Positions 1 to 7,703 of a DNA stretch of 64,000 nt are shown one piece after another. The notes beneath the pieces are model-generated. The model did not search any database. It was not told the DNA's origin and was given only the letters and a program-made list of their open reading frames with translations. Source of the stretch: Terriglobales bacterium (GTDB lineage Bacteria > Acidobacteriota > Terriglobia > Terriglobales > Acidobacteriaceae); NCBI GenBank assembly GCA_035561515.1, contig DATMXP010000007.1:248001-312000 (forward strand). Direction: 5' to 3'. The translations under genes were made by a program, and so were the position numbers. How positions within the stretch are numbered: position 1 is the stretch's first letter; each line of letters begins with the position of its first letter.

Positions 1-36
1 CTCCAGCACGTACGCGAATATTTTGATGAGCATCAT
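1..36 (-). CDS. Possible 5' end of a gene leaving the window
   Basis: A minus-strand ATG at 36 opens a frame that stays open to base 1 and reads MMLIKIFAYVLE. An AGGTAGG stretch just upstream could be a ribosome binding site. It follows the kdpE-like gene on the same strand, so it may be the next gene of that operon. Twelve codons are too few to name a family, and the frame could be chance. Confidence 0.3.
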   Translation of the reverse strand, partial: MMLIKIFAYVLE

Positions 37-122
37 GCCGCGCCTACCTGAAATCAGCCTAATTGCTTTCGGCCGGCGCAGCGTAAGAGGTTTATAAGGA
101 AACCGTTAAATCATCGTAAAAT

Positions 123-821
123 TCAGAGTTCCGGATTGAACCGGTATCCCACCCACGGTTCCGTCTTGATATATCGCGGATGCGACGGATCCACCTCGAT
201 CTTCTTTCGCAACTGTCCCACGAACACTCGCAGATACTCCGGCTGCTCCTGGCTGTTTTCGCCCCACACGGCGCGCAGGATCGACCGGTGCGTGTTCACC
301 TTGCCGCGATTCGCAAGGAAGAAAATAATCAGCTCATACTCCTTCGGAGTCAGTCGAATCTCCTGCCCGCGAACCAGCACCTGCCGCTGGTCCGGATTCA
401 CCTCGAAGTCTCCCACCTTGATCGGCTCTCCACTGGGTTCTTCCTCATGCGTGCGCCGCGACAGCGCCCGTATGCGCGCCAGCAGTTCGTCCATCCCAAA
501 CGGCTTCGTCACGTAATCGTCGGCGCCGGCGTCGAGCGCTTCCACCTTCGTGGCCTCTTCTCCCTTTACCGAGAGCACCAGGATCGGCAGCTTCGAGTTC
601 TTCCGAACCTCCGTGCAGAGCTGCAATCCGTTCAGGTCCGGCATTCTCAAATCTGTGATCAGCAAGTCCACCTTTGTTGATTTCAGCGTGTCCAGCGCGG
701 CGACGCCGTCCGATGCAGTCGCCACCTCATAGCCTTTATCTTCCAGTCCCCGCCGCAGCACGCGCAGGATCTGGGGCTCGTCATCCACAACCAGTATTTT
801 CATGGGACGTTCCGCAATCAT
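123..821 (-). CDS. kdpE: KdpE-like OmpR-family response regulator
   Basis: Cytoplasmic response regulator of 232 residues. An N-terminal receiver domain opens with ILVVDDEPQILRVL and contains the phospho-acceptor Asp in LLITDLRMPDLNG and the conserved Lys in DDYVTKPFG. A C-terminal winged helix of OmpR/PhoB type follows (LTPKEYELIIFFL to VGYRF). The start at 821 is preferred because AAGGA lies about 8 bases upstream and the ATG overlaps the kinase stop in an ATGA; an internal ATG at 803 lacks a good site. The partner is the adjacent sensor kinase. KdpE normally activates the Kdp potassium ATPase genes, but none is visible here, so the target is inferred from family resemblance. Confidence 0.85.
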   Translation of the reverse strand: MIAERPMKILVVDDEPQILRVLRRGLEDKGYEVATASDGVAALDTLKSTKVDLLITDLRMPDLNGLQLCTEVRKNSKLPILVLSVKGEEATKVEALDAGADDYVTKPFGMDELLARIRALSRRTHEEEPSGEPIKVGDFEVNPDQRQVLVRGQEIRLTPKEYELIIFFLANRGKVNTHRSILRAVWGENSQEQPEYLRVFVGQLRKKIEVDPSHPRYIKTEPWVGYRFNPEL

Positions 822-1933
822 CTTTCAATCCTTACTGGCACCGTGAACCGCACCACGGTACCCCGGTTTTCAGGTGTGGCCTCCATCGTGATCCGGCCAC
901 CGTGTGCCTCCACGATTCCTCGCGCAATGGCCAGTCCTAATCCAAAACCCTTGTCTTTCTTCGAAGTTCCTGGGACGCGAAACAACTTCTCGAACACCCG
1001 TGTTCGCAGTTCTTCCGGGACCGGCATGCCGTCGTTTTCCACGGCAATCTCCACCGTCGCGTCGCGCTGCACTGCGGAAATCGCGATCCGGCGTGCTGGG
1101 CCGCAATACTTCGCCGCATTTTCCACGATCTCGTACAGCGCCTGCGAGATCGTCGCAGCGTCCACCTCCAGCATCGGCAGCGTATCCGGGACCGTGATTT
1201 GCACCTGCGCGCCTTGCAGACGTTTGTCTGCCCTCGCCACCGCGTTCGAAATCACCTCTTCCGCCGAAGTCGGTCTCGGATGCAGCAGCAGATGTCCGCC
1301 TTCGATCTGCGCCAGCGCCATCATCTCCTCGACGAAGTGATCCAGCCGGTCCGTCTCCTCGTTGATCACCTGCAAGTACTCGCGCTCCGAACTCGCCCCT
1401 TCCGCCTGCGTGCTGAGCAGCGACGTCACCGACGCCTTGATCGACGTCAGCGGCGTCTTTAAATCGTGTGTTACCGCGTCCAGCAACGCCGTCTTCAGCT
1501 TCTCGCTGCGACGCAACGTTTCCGCCTGGCTCGCCTGCTCGAACGCCTCTTGCAGCGCCTTGTAGAGTTGTTCGGCCTTGGCGCGGTGTCTCTCGGCTTC
1601 TTCCGCCCGCTCCCGCGCCGCTGACGAAAGCCATCCCACCGTGATCGCTGCAAAGAGGAAGGCGGCAAACGCAATCCAGTCTTGCGACTCATGGATACGT
1701 AGAGTATGTACCGGCGGGATAAAGAAGAAGTTGAACGAAACCAGTACCAGCAGGGAAGCGAGCAGTGCCGGGCCCCGTCCGGCCCACGTCGCGATGATGA
1801 TCACCACCACCAGCAGCAGGCTCGCGACGGTAGTGAGATCGACGTGTGGGCGTAGCCCGATCAGCAGTGCCATCGACCCCGCACAGATGACAACCGTCAG
1901 AGCGTATTTCCAGGAGGGCAGCAGCTTGCCCAT
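818..1933 (-). CDS. KdpD-like sensor histidine kinase lacking the N-terminal KdpD domain
   Basis: Membrane sensor kinase of about 371 residues. Four hydrophobic segments near the N-terminus match the DUF4118 membrane domain of KdpD. They are followed by a short coiled coil, a HisKA dimerisation helix with the phospho-His in DAVTHDLKTPLTS, and an HATPase domain with an N box (ENAAKYC) and GFGLGLAIAR. Full KdpD has about 900 residues, with an N-terminal ATP-binding/USP half and a GAF region; these are absent here. I chose the ATG at 1933 over the upstream TTG at 1996 because it sits just before the first membrane segment. Its stop overlaps the start of the response regulator, so the two are cotranslated. 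Confidence 0.8.
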   Translation of the reverse strand: MGKLLPSWKYALTVVICAGSMALLIGLRPHVDLTTVASLLLVVVIIIATWAGRGPALLASLLVLVSFNFFFIPPVHTLRIHESQDWIAFAAFLFAAITVGWLSSAARERAEEAERHRAKAEQLYKALQEAFEQASQAETLRRSEKLKTALLDAVTHDLKTPLTSIKASVTSLLSTQAEGASSEREYLQVINEETDRLDHFVEEMMALAQIEGGHLLLHPRPTSAEEVISNAVARADKRLQGAQVQITVPDTLPMLEVDAATISQALYEIVENAAKYCGPARRIAISAVQRDATVEIAVENDGMPVPEELRTRVFEKLFRVPGTSKKDKGFGLGLAIARGIVEAHGGRITMEATPENRGTVVRFTVPVRIER

Positions 1934-2273
1934 ATGGGAGCTATTGTAAGCTTCGCGCCGATGAGGATGGGAGCAGGGCGAATCTGCATCACGCAACTGA
2001 GCAAAGCAACCAAATAGTATCTTGCTGGCGTTGACCGGACAAATTCTAACTCTACTCAGTTATTTGTTCCTCGCTTTCCCATGACGGTAAAGTGTCGTCG
2101 GGGTCTTCGCCTAGGTTTTCAGCTAATCCTCATCTAACGGCACATATAGTCCACATGCAAGCTTCGGTGTAGTATTAGCGCGCCTTAATTCATTCCACTT
2201 CTGTAGCAGGGAATATGAACGCCGTACGGGTGTAGCTATCTCCCTTACACGAGAAGAACAAGGTACACGTGTC
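1934..2273. other. Intergenic region between the kinase and the 2274 gene
   Basis: No convincing gene is present; the reading frames here are short and lack start signals. It must hold the divergent promoters of the kdp-like pair and of the 2274 gene. It also carries one copy (2130-2148) of an imperfect 19-base direct repeat whose other copy lies at 3229-3247. Confidence 0.5.
2130..2148. repeat. Left copy of imperfect direct repeat flanking the 2274-3113 gene
   Basis: The motif TCAT(C/T)TAACGGCA(C/A)ATATA occurs here and again at 3229-3247, with 17 of 19 bases matching in the same orientation. The two copies bracket a single low-GC gene about 1.1 kb apart. They could be the footprint of an insertion, or chance similarity of AT-rich intergenic DNA. 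Confidence 0.45.
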
Positions 2274-3113
2274 ATGTCTGGAAGGATAAAAAAGGGGAGC
2301 AAGTCGGGTGGGCGAAACGTAACGCCACCGATCGCTCTAAGCGGAGTGAAACCTAAATTCGATATTGCTTTGGTTGTGACCTTGGTGTGTTTAACCATAA
2401 CCATAGTGTTGGGAATTGCAAACCACAAAACACCGCTTTTGTTTTTAGCTATGGTGGTTGCGGCTTATGTGACGACTTTCTATCCGGCGTCTTGGTTGAG
2501 CCATAGGTTAGGAGGCAATGGACGGATCTTTGCGCTTATTCTGGTTTTGATAGCTGGCGCTTTCGTGTTCTTTGCAGTTGACCAATGGCCCGCCCCTCCG
2601 CCACCACCCAAGATGGAAGTTCTGAACTTCGATTTAACTCTTGTCCCGCAACGCAGTGGCATATTCGTCAAGTATCGGTTCAAAAATATCGGGCAATCAA
2701 AAATAGTTGGCTATCGATATGGATCCGGATACTTGTTTAGTCCCAACGAGACGAAGCAAATGGTTGAGCATGGGATGAAGGGCGCATTTCATTACGCGGC
2801 CATAGAGCCCGAAAGTAAGACCGAGTTTGAGGCTGGTGTGGAGATGAACTCATCGCTTCCGAGGGCGGTCTTACCATCGTCAGGGTTCGACGATTTTAGA
2901 AGCGGCAGGATTCATCTTTACTTGTTTCTAGTGCTTCTCTATCGGGATTCGGAAACGGGAAAAGTGGGAGTTACAGAGCGCTGTGTCCGGTACTCGATGC
3001 TTGAACCGGGTTGGTATTCCTGCGAGAACGGACATAACCGAATCTACGAATTATCGGAAGAGATGAAGCAAGAGTATGTCGATAGCGGTGGCATCTACAA
3101 GACTGGGCAGTAG
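2274..3113 (+). CDS. Hypothetical membrane protein
   Basis: I do not recognise this 279-residue protein. A basic N-terminus is followed by two closely spaced hydrophobic segments (about residues 30-70) and a third at about 83-103. A proline-rich linker (PAPPPPPK) then leads into a soluble C-terminal domain of about 170 residues that contains two Cys near the end. It is probably anchored in the inner membrane with the C-terminal domain outside the cytoplasm. Its base composition is clearly more AT-rich than its neighbours, it stands alone, and imperfect direct repeats flank it. All of this hints at acquisition by transfer. The ATG at 2274 has an AAGG about 11 bases upstream. Confidence 0.65.
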   Translation: MSGRIKKGSKSGGRNVTPPIALSGVKPKFDIALVVTLVCLTITIVLGIANHKTPLLFLAMVVAAYVTTFYPASWLSHRLGGNGRIFALILVLIAGAFVFFAVDQWPAPPPPPKMEVLNFDLTLVPQRSGIFVKYRFKNIGQSKIVGYRYGSGYLFSPNETKQMVEHGMKGAFHYAAIEPESKTEFEAGVEMNSSLPRAVLPSSGFDDFRSGRIHLYLFLVLLYRDSETGKVGVTERCVRYSMLEPGWYSCENGHNRIYELSEEMKQEYVDSGGIYKTGQ

Positions 3114-3228
3114 ACTCGGGGTACCGGAACATTGACAGCGTATCCGCCATGGGGAGATTGGCACCGTGGTTCCATTCCGGGAAAAACGCTGTCAAGGGGG
3201 TCCAAGCCTCCGATTTCTCGTAAGTTCT

Positions 3229-3247
3229 TCATTTAACGGCAAATATA
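3229..3247. repeat. Right copy of imperfect direct repeat
   Basis: Same-orientation partner of the repeat at 2130-2148, differing at two of 19 positions. It lies downstream of the low-GC gene and upstream of the terminator. Confidence 0.45.
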
Positions 3248-3309
3248 AGTTTCGGATTTGTGGCATGGTGCCCCCGCCAGTTTTGTTAATCTGAAATCAG
3301 GATAGAAAG

Positions 3310-3343
3310 AGGGCGATCGTTAACTCGGTCGCCCTTTTTCTTT
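3310..3343 (+). terminator. Intrinsic terminator
   Basis: AGGGCGA at 3310-3316 pairs with TCGCCCT at 3329-3335 and is followed by TTTTCTTT. It ends whatever transcript crosses 3114-3310. Confidence 0.75.
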
Positions 3344-3515
3344 GCCGGGTCTGCGCAGGCCGAGGCCGCTTTAACAATTCACTGTAAGTAACTGAAGAAT
3401 AAATACATTACTCGCAACGCGTGCAGAATCACGAACTTACGCAAAAGTACCCACGTAAGTGGTTGATTCTTAAATACCCGCTGCGATTTTTTTGAGGAGA
3501 TTCAGGAAGAAGGAC

Positions 3516-4163
3516 ATGGCAGCCATCATCAATCGCTGTGAATATATTCGCGACAACAACACTCAATGCGGCAGTCCCGCTCTTCGTGGACGCCACCTCT
3601 GTTACTACCACTCGCGCGTCCGTTATGTGCCACGCAGAAACGGCAAGCCCGTTATTCAGCTCACCTCGCTTGAAACTTCGCCTTCCATGCAGATTGCCGC
3701 CCTCCACGTCGCACAGGCTGTCCTCACCGGCGATCTCGATCCCGCGCGCGCCAATGCCGCTCTTCGCGCTGTCCAGATCGCCTTTCGCACCCTCAAATCC
3801 TATGACAGCAGCGTGTCAACCAAGGAGCACGACCTTCCCGAATCGATGCTGTCAATGATCGAAGACGTCCGTCAACCCGCACAGGCGCAGGCCAGCGCAC
3901 AATCGGAAGACTCCACTTCGTCCAGCGGCCACGCACCTAACGACGAGTCCGAATACGTCGCCACCCTCAACGATTACCGCACCTATCTCAGGTACGTTTC
4001 GAATATGAAAGACGAACGCTCGAAGAAACAATATGCCGACTACTTCGGCATCACCCCCGAACTCGACGCAATCTACGCAGCGCAACTCGCTCAGGACCCC
4101 GAACCACCCGTCTCATCCCCACTAGGCGATTCAGCTAAGAGCAATGAGCCGCAGGTGAGCTAA
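3516..4163 (+). CDS. Conserved hypothetical protein with N-terminal Cys3His motif
   Basis: This 215-residue protein carries a compact motif near the N-terminus: C8, C18, C29 and H32 in INRCEYIRDNNTQCGSP and LCYYH. That spacing could bind zinc. The middle part is helical and Ala-rich, and the C-terminal part is acidic and Ser/Pro-rich, hence probably disordered. From memory, similar CGSPALRG proteins occur widely in Acidobacteriota without assigned function. The ATG at 3516 follows AAGAAGGA at ideal distance, better than the ATG at 3492. It lies 9 bases upstream of ruvC and is probably cotranscribed with it. A nucleic-acid-related role is only a guess. Confidence 0.7.
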   Translation: MAAIINRCEYIRDNNTQCGSPALRGRHLCYYHSRVRYVPRRNGKPVIQLTSLETSPSMQIAALHVAQAVLTGDLDPARANAALRAVQIAFRTLKSYDSSVSTKEHDLPESMLSMIEDVRQPAQAQASAQSEDSTSSSGHAPNDESEYVATLNDYRTYLRYVSNMKDERSKKQYADYFGITPELDAIYAAQLAQDPEPPVSSPLGDSAKSNEPQVS

Positions 4164-4172
4164 ACTGCTTTC

Positions 4173-4676
4173 GTGCGCGTACTGGGCATCGATTGCGGGA
4201 CAGAGTTTACCGGCTATGCGGTGGTGGAGCAGCCGCACGACTGCGACCTTGCCTACGTCACCTGCGGCACCATTAAGCTGTCGCCCCGGAAGCCAATGGC
4301 CGAGCGCCTGACCCAGGTCTTCGATACGCTGCGTAGCGTCATCGGCGAGTTCCATCCAGACATGGTGGCCATCGAAGAGGTCTTCTACGCAGTCAACGCC
4401 AAGTCTGCCCTGAAACTTGGGCAGGTACGCGGCGTCGCCATGCTCGCCGCGTCCTCCTGCGGATTGGCCGTGGCCGAGTACGCCCCGCTCTCCATCAAGT
4501 CGGCTGTTGTAGGATACGGAAAGGCGGAGAAGTCGCAGGTCCAGCACATGGTCACCACCTTGCTCAGGCTTTCGGCTCCTCCGGAGTCACCGGACGCGGC
4601 CGACGCGCTCGCAATTGCCATCTGTCATCTGCATACCTGGGGGACACTCCAGCGCCAGGCAGCAGCATCGAAATAG
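4173..4676 (+). CDS. ruvC: Crossover junction endodeoxyribonuclease RuvC
   Basis: RuvC resolves Holliday junctions formed during recombinational repair, working with the RuvAB branch-migration motor. The 167-residue length is typical. The four acidic catalytic residues are visible: D7 in GIDCG, E68 in AIEEVF, and D141 and D144 in PDAADALA. The start codon is GTG at 4173, placed directly before the first strand MRVLGIDCG. ruvA and ruvB are not in this window. The gene sits between the Cys3His protein and a secreted protein on the same strand with short gaps, suggesting a small operon. Confidence 0.95.
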   Translation: MRVLGIDCGTEFTGYAVVEQPHDCDLAYVTCGTIKLSPRKPMAERLTQVFDTLRSVIGEFHPDMVAIEEVFYAVNAKSALKLGQVRGVAMLAASSCGLAVAEYAPLSIKSAVVGYGKAEKSQVQHMVTTLLRLSAPPESPDAADALAIAICHLHTWGTLQRQAAASK

Positions 4677-4683
4677 TAGGTTC

Positions 4684-5376
4684 ATGCGAAAGTCACTGCT
4701 TATTCTCATCGTTGCCCTCTGTCAGGTGCTTGTCGCCCAAATGCCGGCGCCAGTGCCCGGAACCGACAATACCGATACCGCTCCGGAGATCACCTTCACC
4801 CTCAATTGGCCCCAGGCGATAACGCCCTACTACAGCATTTCCATCTCGAGTACTGGCAAGGCCTCGTATCAGTCGTCTTCCAAGCCGTCCGGTGAAGGCG
4901 ACCCGTACATGCTCAAGTTTGTCGCTTCGGAACCAACCCGGACCAAGCTCTTCGACCTCGCCAAGCAGGTCAACTACTTCAAGGGCGACTTCAACTACAA
5001 GAAGGGCAAACTTGCCTTCACGGGCGACAAGACCCTCGCTTTCAAGGACAACCACCAGCGGCAGCAGACCTCTTACGTCTGGTCCAGCAACCTCCAGATA
5101 CAGCAGATCACGTCGATCTTTCAGGGCATCTCCGAGACCATCGAGCGTGGCCGGAGCCTTGCCGAGAAGTATCGGTTCGACAAGTTGGGGGTGGACAGCG
5201 AATTGAAGAAGATGGAAGAAGCCGCCGGCGATGGCCGCCTGGAAGAGATCGGTGCTATTCAGCCCATCCTGTCCCGGATCGCCAAGGACACCAGCATGAT
5301 GAACATCACCCGCCGCCGGGCTGAGGCATTGCTAGCCAAGATCCCCAAACCAAACCAGTCGGCCGGTCAGCCTTAA
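4684..5376 (+). CDS. Hypothetical secreted protein
   Basis: A 230-residue protein with a clear signal peptide (MRKSLLILIVALCQVLVAQ, probable cleavage after AQ). The mature part has a beta-rich region (ISISSTGKASYQS) and then a helical tail rich in Lys and Glu. I do not recognise a named domain. The ATG at 4684 is chosen because it starts the signal peptide; the frame extends upstream to 4615 into ruvC. It begins a few bases after ruvC and ends in an intrinsic terminator, so it is the last gene of that operon. Confidence 0.75.
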   Translation: MRKSLLILIVALCQVLVAQMPAPVPGTDNTDTAPEITFTLNWPQAITPYYSISISSTGKASYQSSSKPSGEGDPYMLKFVASEPTRTKLFDLAKQVNYFKGDFNYKKGKLAFTGDKTLAFKDNHQRQQTSYVWSSNLQIQQITSIFQGISETIERGRSLAEKYRFDKLGVDSELKKMEEAAGDGRLEEIGAIQPILSRIAKDTSMMNITRRRAEALLAKIPKPNQSAGQP

Positions 5377-5400
5377 AAAATTAACCCGAAAAGACAAATG

Positions 5401-5431
5401 CCCCAGCCACGAGCGCTGGGGCTTTCGTTTT
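5401..5431 (+). terminator. Intrinsic terminator between convergent genes
   Basis: CCCCAGC at 5401-5407 pairs with GCTGGGG at 5415-5421, followed by CTTTCGTTTT. On the opposite strand the hairpin is followed by a T-rich stretch, so it may serve both the secreted-protein operon and the anti-sigma operon. Confidence 0.8.
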
Positions 5432-5454
5432 GGGCGCTGGGATTAGCGCCAGAA

Positions 5455-5799
5455 CTACTTGAACGACTGGATCGCGTTCGCCTCGTCGTCCTTAATATCA
5501 AAGACGGTATAAAGCTTCGTGATCTGAAGGAGGTCGTGGACCTTCTTGGTCAGGTTCAGGAGCTTCAGCTCGCCGCCGCCATTGCGGACGGTGGTGAAAG
5601 CGCTGACCAGTTCTCCGATACCAGAGCTGTCAATGTAGGTGACGTCGCCCAGGTTCAGTAGGATCTTCTTGTTCCCCTTGGCGATTATGTCGCGGACAAT
5701 GTCGCGTAGCATTGTGCTGCCTTCACCGAGCGTGATACGGCCGCTCAGGTCCACAATGGTCACGCCATCAACCTGCCGGGTGTTGGACTTCATCGTCAT
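5455..5799 (-). CDS. STAS-domain anti-sigma factor antagonist
   Basis: A 114-residue single STAS domain of the SpoIIAA/RsbV type. In this family the unphosphorylated protein binds the anti-sigma kinase and frees the sigma factor. The phosphorylatable serine site is present at S58/S59 in YIDSSGIGEL. The start overlaps the stop of the upstream HATPase gene by 4 bases (ATGA), giving a classic kinase/antagonist pair. No general-stress sigma factor gene is adjacent. The SpoIIE-like phosphatase at 53486-54646 is a possible activating partner, but that link is inferred. Confidence 0.9.
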   Translation of the reverse strand: MTMKSNTRQVDGVTIVDLSGRITLGEGSTMLRDIVRDIIAKGNKKILLNLGDVTYIDSSGIGELVSAFTTVRNGGGELKLLNLTKKVHDLLQITKLYTVFDIKDDEANAIQSFK

Positions 5800-6248
5800 T
5801 CCGATTTCTCCTTGCCGTCTGCCCCAAGGCCACCGACGTGCTTGATAAGAGTAATTTCAGTTCCAGGTTGTAACTTACGAATACGAACTTCATCCATGAA
5901 CGAACGGATCAGGAAGATGCCGCGGCCATGAGGCTTCAACAGGTTCTCCGGCGACAGCGGGTCCGGGATGTCATCCTCGGATAATCCTTTGCCTTCATCC
6001 GCCACGGTGATGATGATCGACTCGGGCGTACGCTCCAGGGCAAAGGTCATCTTCTTGTTGGGATCGTAGGCATTGCCGTGATAGACGGCATTGACTGCCG
6101 CTTCGCGGACAGCCATTTCGATGCGCTGGACCGCTTCCTCGTCCAGGCCCGACTGCGTCGCGAGTTGACTGGCTTTCTGCTCGACTTCGTTGACGCTATC
6201 GAGTGTGGAATCCAGCTTGTAGACGACCCGTTTTGCCGTCATGCTCAA
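5796..6248 (-). CDS. RsbW/SpoIIAB-like anti-sigma serine kinase
   Basis: A 150-residue GHKL ATPase domain. Visible elements are the N box (EAAVNAVYHGNAYDP), the G1 box (VADEGKGL) and the G2-like GRGIFLIRSFMD. Proteins of this family bind a sigma factor and phosphorylate the STAS antagonist. This gene lies upstream of its probable antagonist with a 4-base overlap. RsbW of Bacillus is of similar length (about 160). Whether it controls sigma or another target cannot be told here, because no cognate sigma gene adjoins. Confidence 0.88.
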   Translation of the reverse strand: MSMTAKRVVYKLDSTLDSVNEVEQKASQLATQSGLDEEAVQRIEMAVREAAVNAVYHGNAYDPNKKMTFALERTPESIIITVADEGKGLSEDDIPDPLSPENLLKPHGRGIFLIRSFMDEVRIRKLQPGTEITLIKHVGGLGADGKEKSE

Positions 6249-6409
6249 TGTTTGTCAGTCTCATTCGGCCCCGTGGCTTGCCGGCCGGATTCAGGTACTT
6301 TACCTACGAGAATGGCTAGTGTGCCTGTCCAAGTGCATTTGTGTCAATCAAGCAGATGCGTGAAAGAACCGAGAATGCGTGATAACGACGCTGGATTCCC
6401 GTCCTCCAA

Positions 6410-7675
6410 GTGAGTATTCTCGCACTGATGCCGGCCTCGAATCTCACCTTGAGCGAAGTGCTCGGTGCCCCGGTCCTGGACTCGACGGGCGCCGTGGCCG
6501 GTCGTGTACGTGAAGTCGCAATCTGTCCGCAGGAAGATCCCGCCCGCATCTCGCTGCTCCTGCTGAAGACGAAACTGGGCACGCGAGCCATCAAGCCATC
6601 CCAAATCCAGCAGATCAACAGCTATGTAAAAGCGAAGGTGCCTCTCGCGGATCTGCCGCCTTATTCGGGGCCCGAAGGCTACTTCCTGCTCGATCGCGAC
6701 CTGTTGGATCAGCAGATCATCGACGTTAACGGCCGCAAGGTCGTTCGCGTCAATGATGTCGAAATCCATGCAGATGCCTCGGCTGACCAGTTGGCGCTCA
6801 AGATCGGCGCTGTCGACGTCGGCGTAAGAGGCTTCGTCCGTCGCATCCTTAAGGGGCTTGTGCCCGGCCCGGCACTGCGCGGTCTGACCCGTCAGATTCC
6901 GCCACGGCTGATCCCCTGGGAGTTCGTGGACCTCATCGAAACCGATCCGGCGCGGCGCGTGAAGCTCAAGATTTCTCACGACAAACTCGGTCAACTGCAT
7001 CCGGCCGATATCGCCGACATCGTTGAAGACCTGTCACCGGCCGAACGCGAAGCCATCTTCGAGACGCTTGATGAAGAAGTGGCAGCCGAGGCGCTGGAAG
7101 AGGTCGAGCCCAAGTTGCAGCGGTCTATTGTCGAGTCGCTCGACGAGGATCGCGTCGCCGACATCGTTGAAGAGATGGACCCTGACGCCGCCGCCGACCT
7201 GCTGGGCGACCTGACGGAAGAGAAGTCCGACGCCATCCTGGAAGAGATGGAGCCCGAGCAGCGCGAAGAAGTGGAGGAACTGCTCGAGCACAAGGAGAAC
7301 ACCGCCGCAGGCCGAATGAACACCGAGTACGTGGCGCTGCATGAGGACGCGACCGCGCAGGATGCCATCGCTGCCTTGCGGATGTTTGAAGGCGATGTGT
7401 CGAGCGTGGTGACGGTGTACCTGGTCGACTTGGAATGGAAGCTGATGGGCGCGGTGCCGCTGCAAAACGTCGCACTCGCTGAAGCAGGCACCAAACTCGG
7501 AGACATCAAGGCCGAGCCACTGGTCTCGTGCAAGCTACATGCACGTGAAAGCGAGTTCACAGAGCTCTTCGATAAATACAATCTGATGTCGCTGCCGGTA
7601 GTAGATGACGATGGCGGACTGGCAGGCGTCATCACTGCCGACGACGTGATAGCCCTGCTGCGACAACAGCAGTAG
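6410..7675 (+). CDS. Soluble PRC-barrel / MgtE_N / CBS-pair protein
   Basis: A 421-residue protein without membrane segments. The N-terminal 160 residues look like two PRC-barrel-like units (LGAPVLDSTGAVAGRVREV and IIDVNGRKVVRVNDVEIHA). A MgtE N-terminal helical superhelix spans about residues 195-300, recognised by repeated ADIVEDLSP, ADLLGDL and EE(V/M) patterns. Two CBS domains finish the protein (about 305-420, ending VVDDDGGLAGVITADDVIALL). In MgtE these cytoplasmic parts sense Mg2+ and gate the channel, but the channel domain is missing. It may regulate another transporter or bind nucleotide or metal. The start is GTG at 6410, or ATG at 6428. Confidence 0.82.
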   Translation: MSILALMPASNLTLSEVLGAPVLDSTGAVAGRVREVAICPQEDPARISLLLLKTKLGTRAIKPSQIQQINSYVKAKVPLADLPPYSGPEGYFLLDRDLLDQQIIDVNGRKVVRVNDVEIHADASADQLALKIGAVDVGVRGFVRRILKGLVPGPALRGLTRQIPPRLIPWEFVDLIETDPARRVKLKISHDKLGQLHPADIADIVEDLSPAEREAIFETLDEEVAAEALEEVEPKLQRSIVESLDEDRVADIVEEMDPDAAADLLGDLTEEKSDAILEEMEPEQREEVEELLEHKENTAAGRMNTEYVALHEDATAQDAIAALRMFEGDVSSVVTVYLVDLEWKLMGAVPLQNVALAEAGTKLGDIKAEPLVSCKLHARESEFTELFDKYNLMSLPVVDDDGGLAGVITADDVIALLRQQQ

Positions 7676-7703
7676 CTCCTCTTTTGTTAGACTCATCTCC
7701 GGG

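Larger units (their letters stand above)
3121..3343 (+). ncRNA. Candidate structured RNA or long 3' UTR ending in a terminator
   Basis: This stretch has no gene but shows a 10-base perfect inverted repeat (3132-3141 TTGACAGCGT with 3186-3195 ACGCTGTCAA). A second pair, CCGGAA at 3124-3129 and TTCCGG at 3175-3180, partly interleaves with it. An intrinsic terminator closes the region at 3310-3343. It could be a small RNA, or the untranslated 3' tail of the preceding gene. Covariation or RNA-seq would be needed to choose. Confidence 0.3.
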
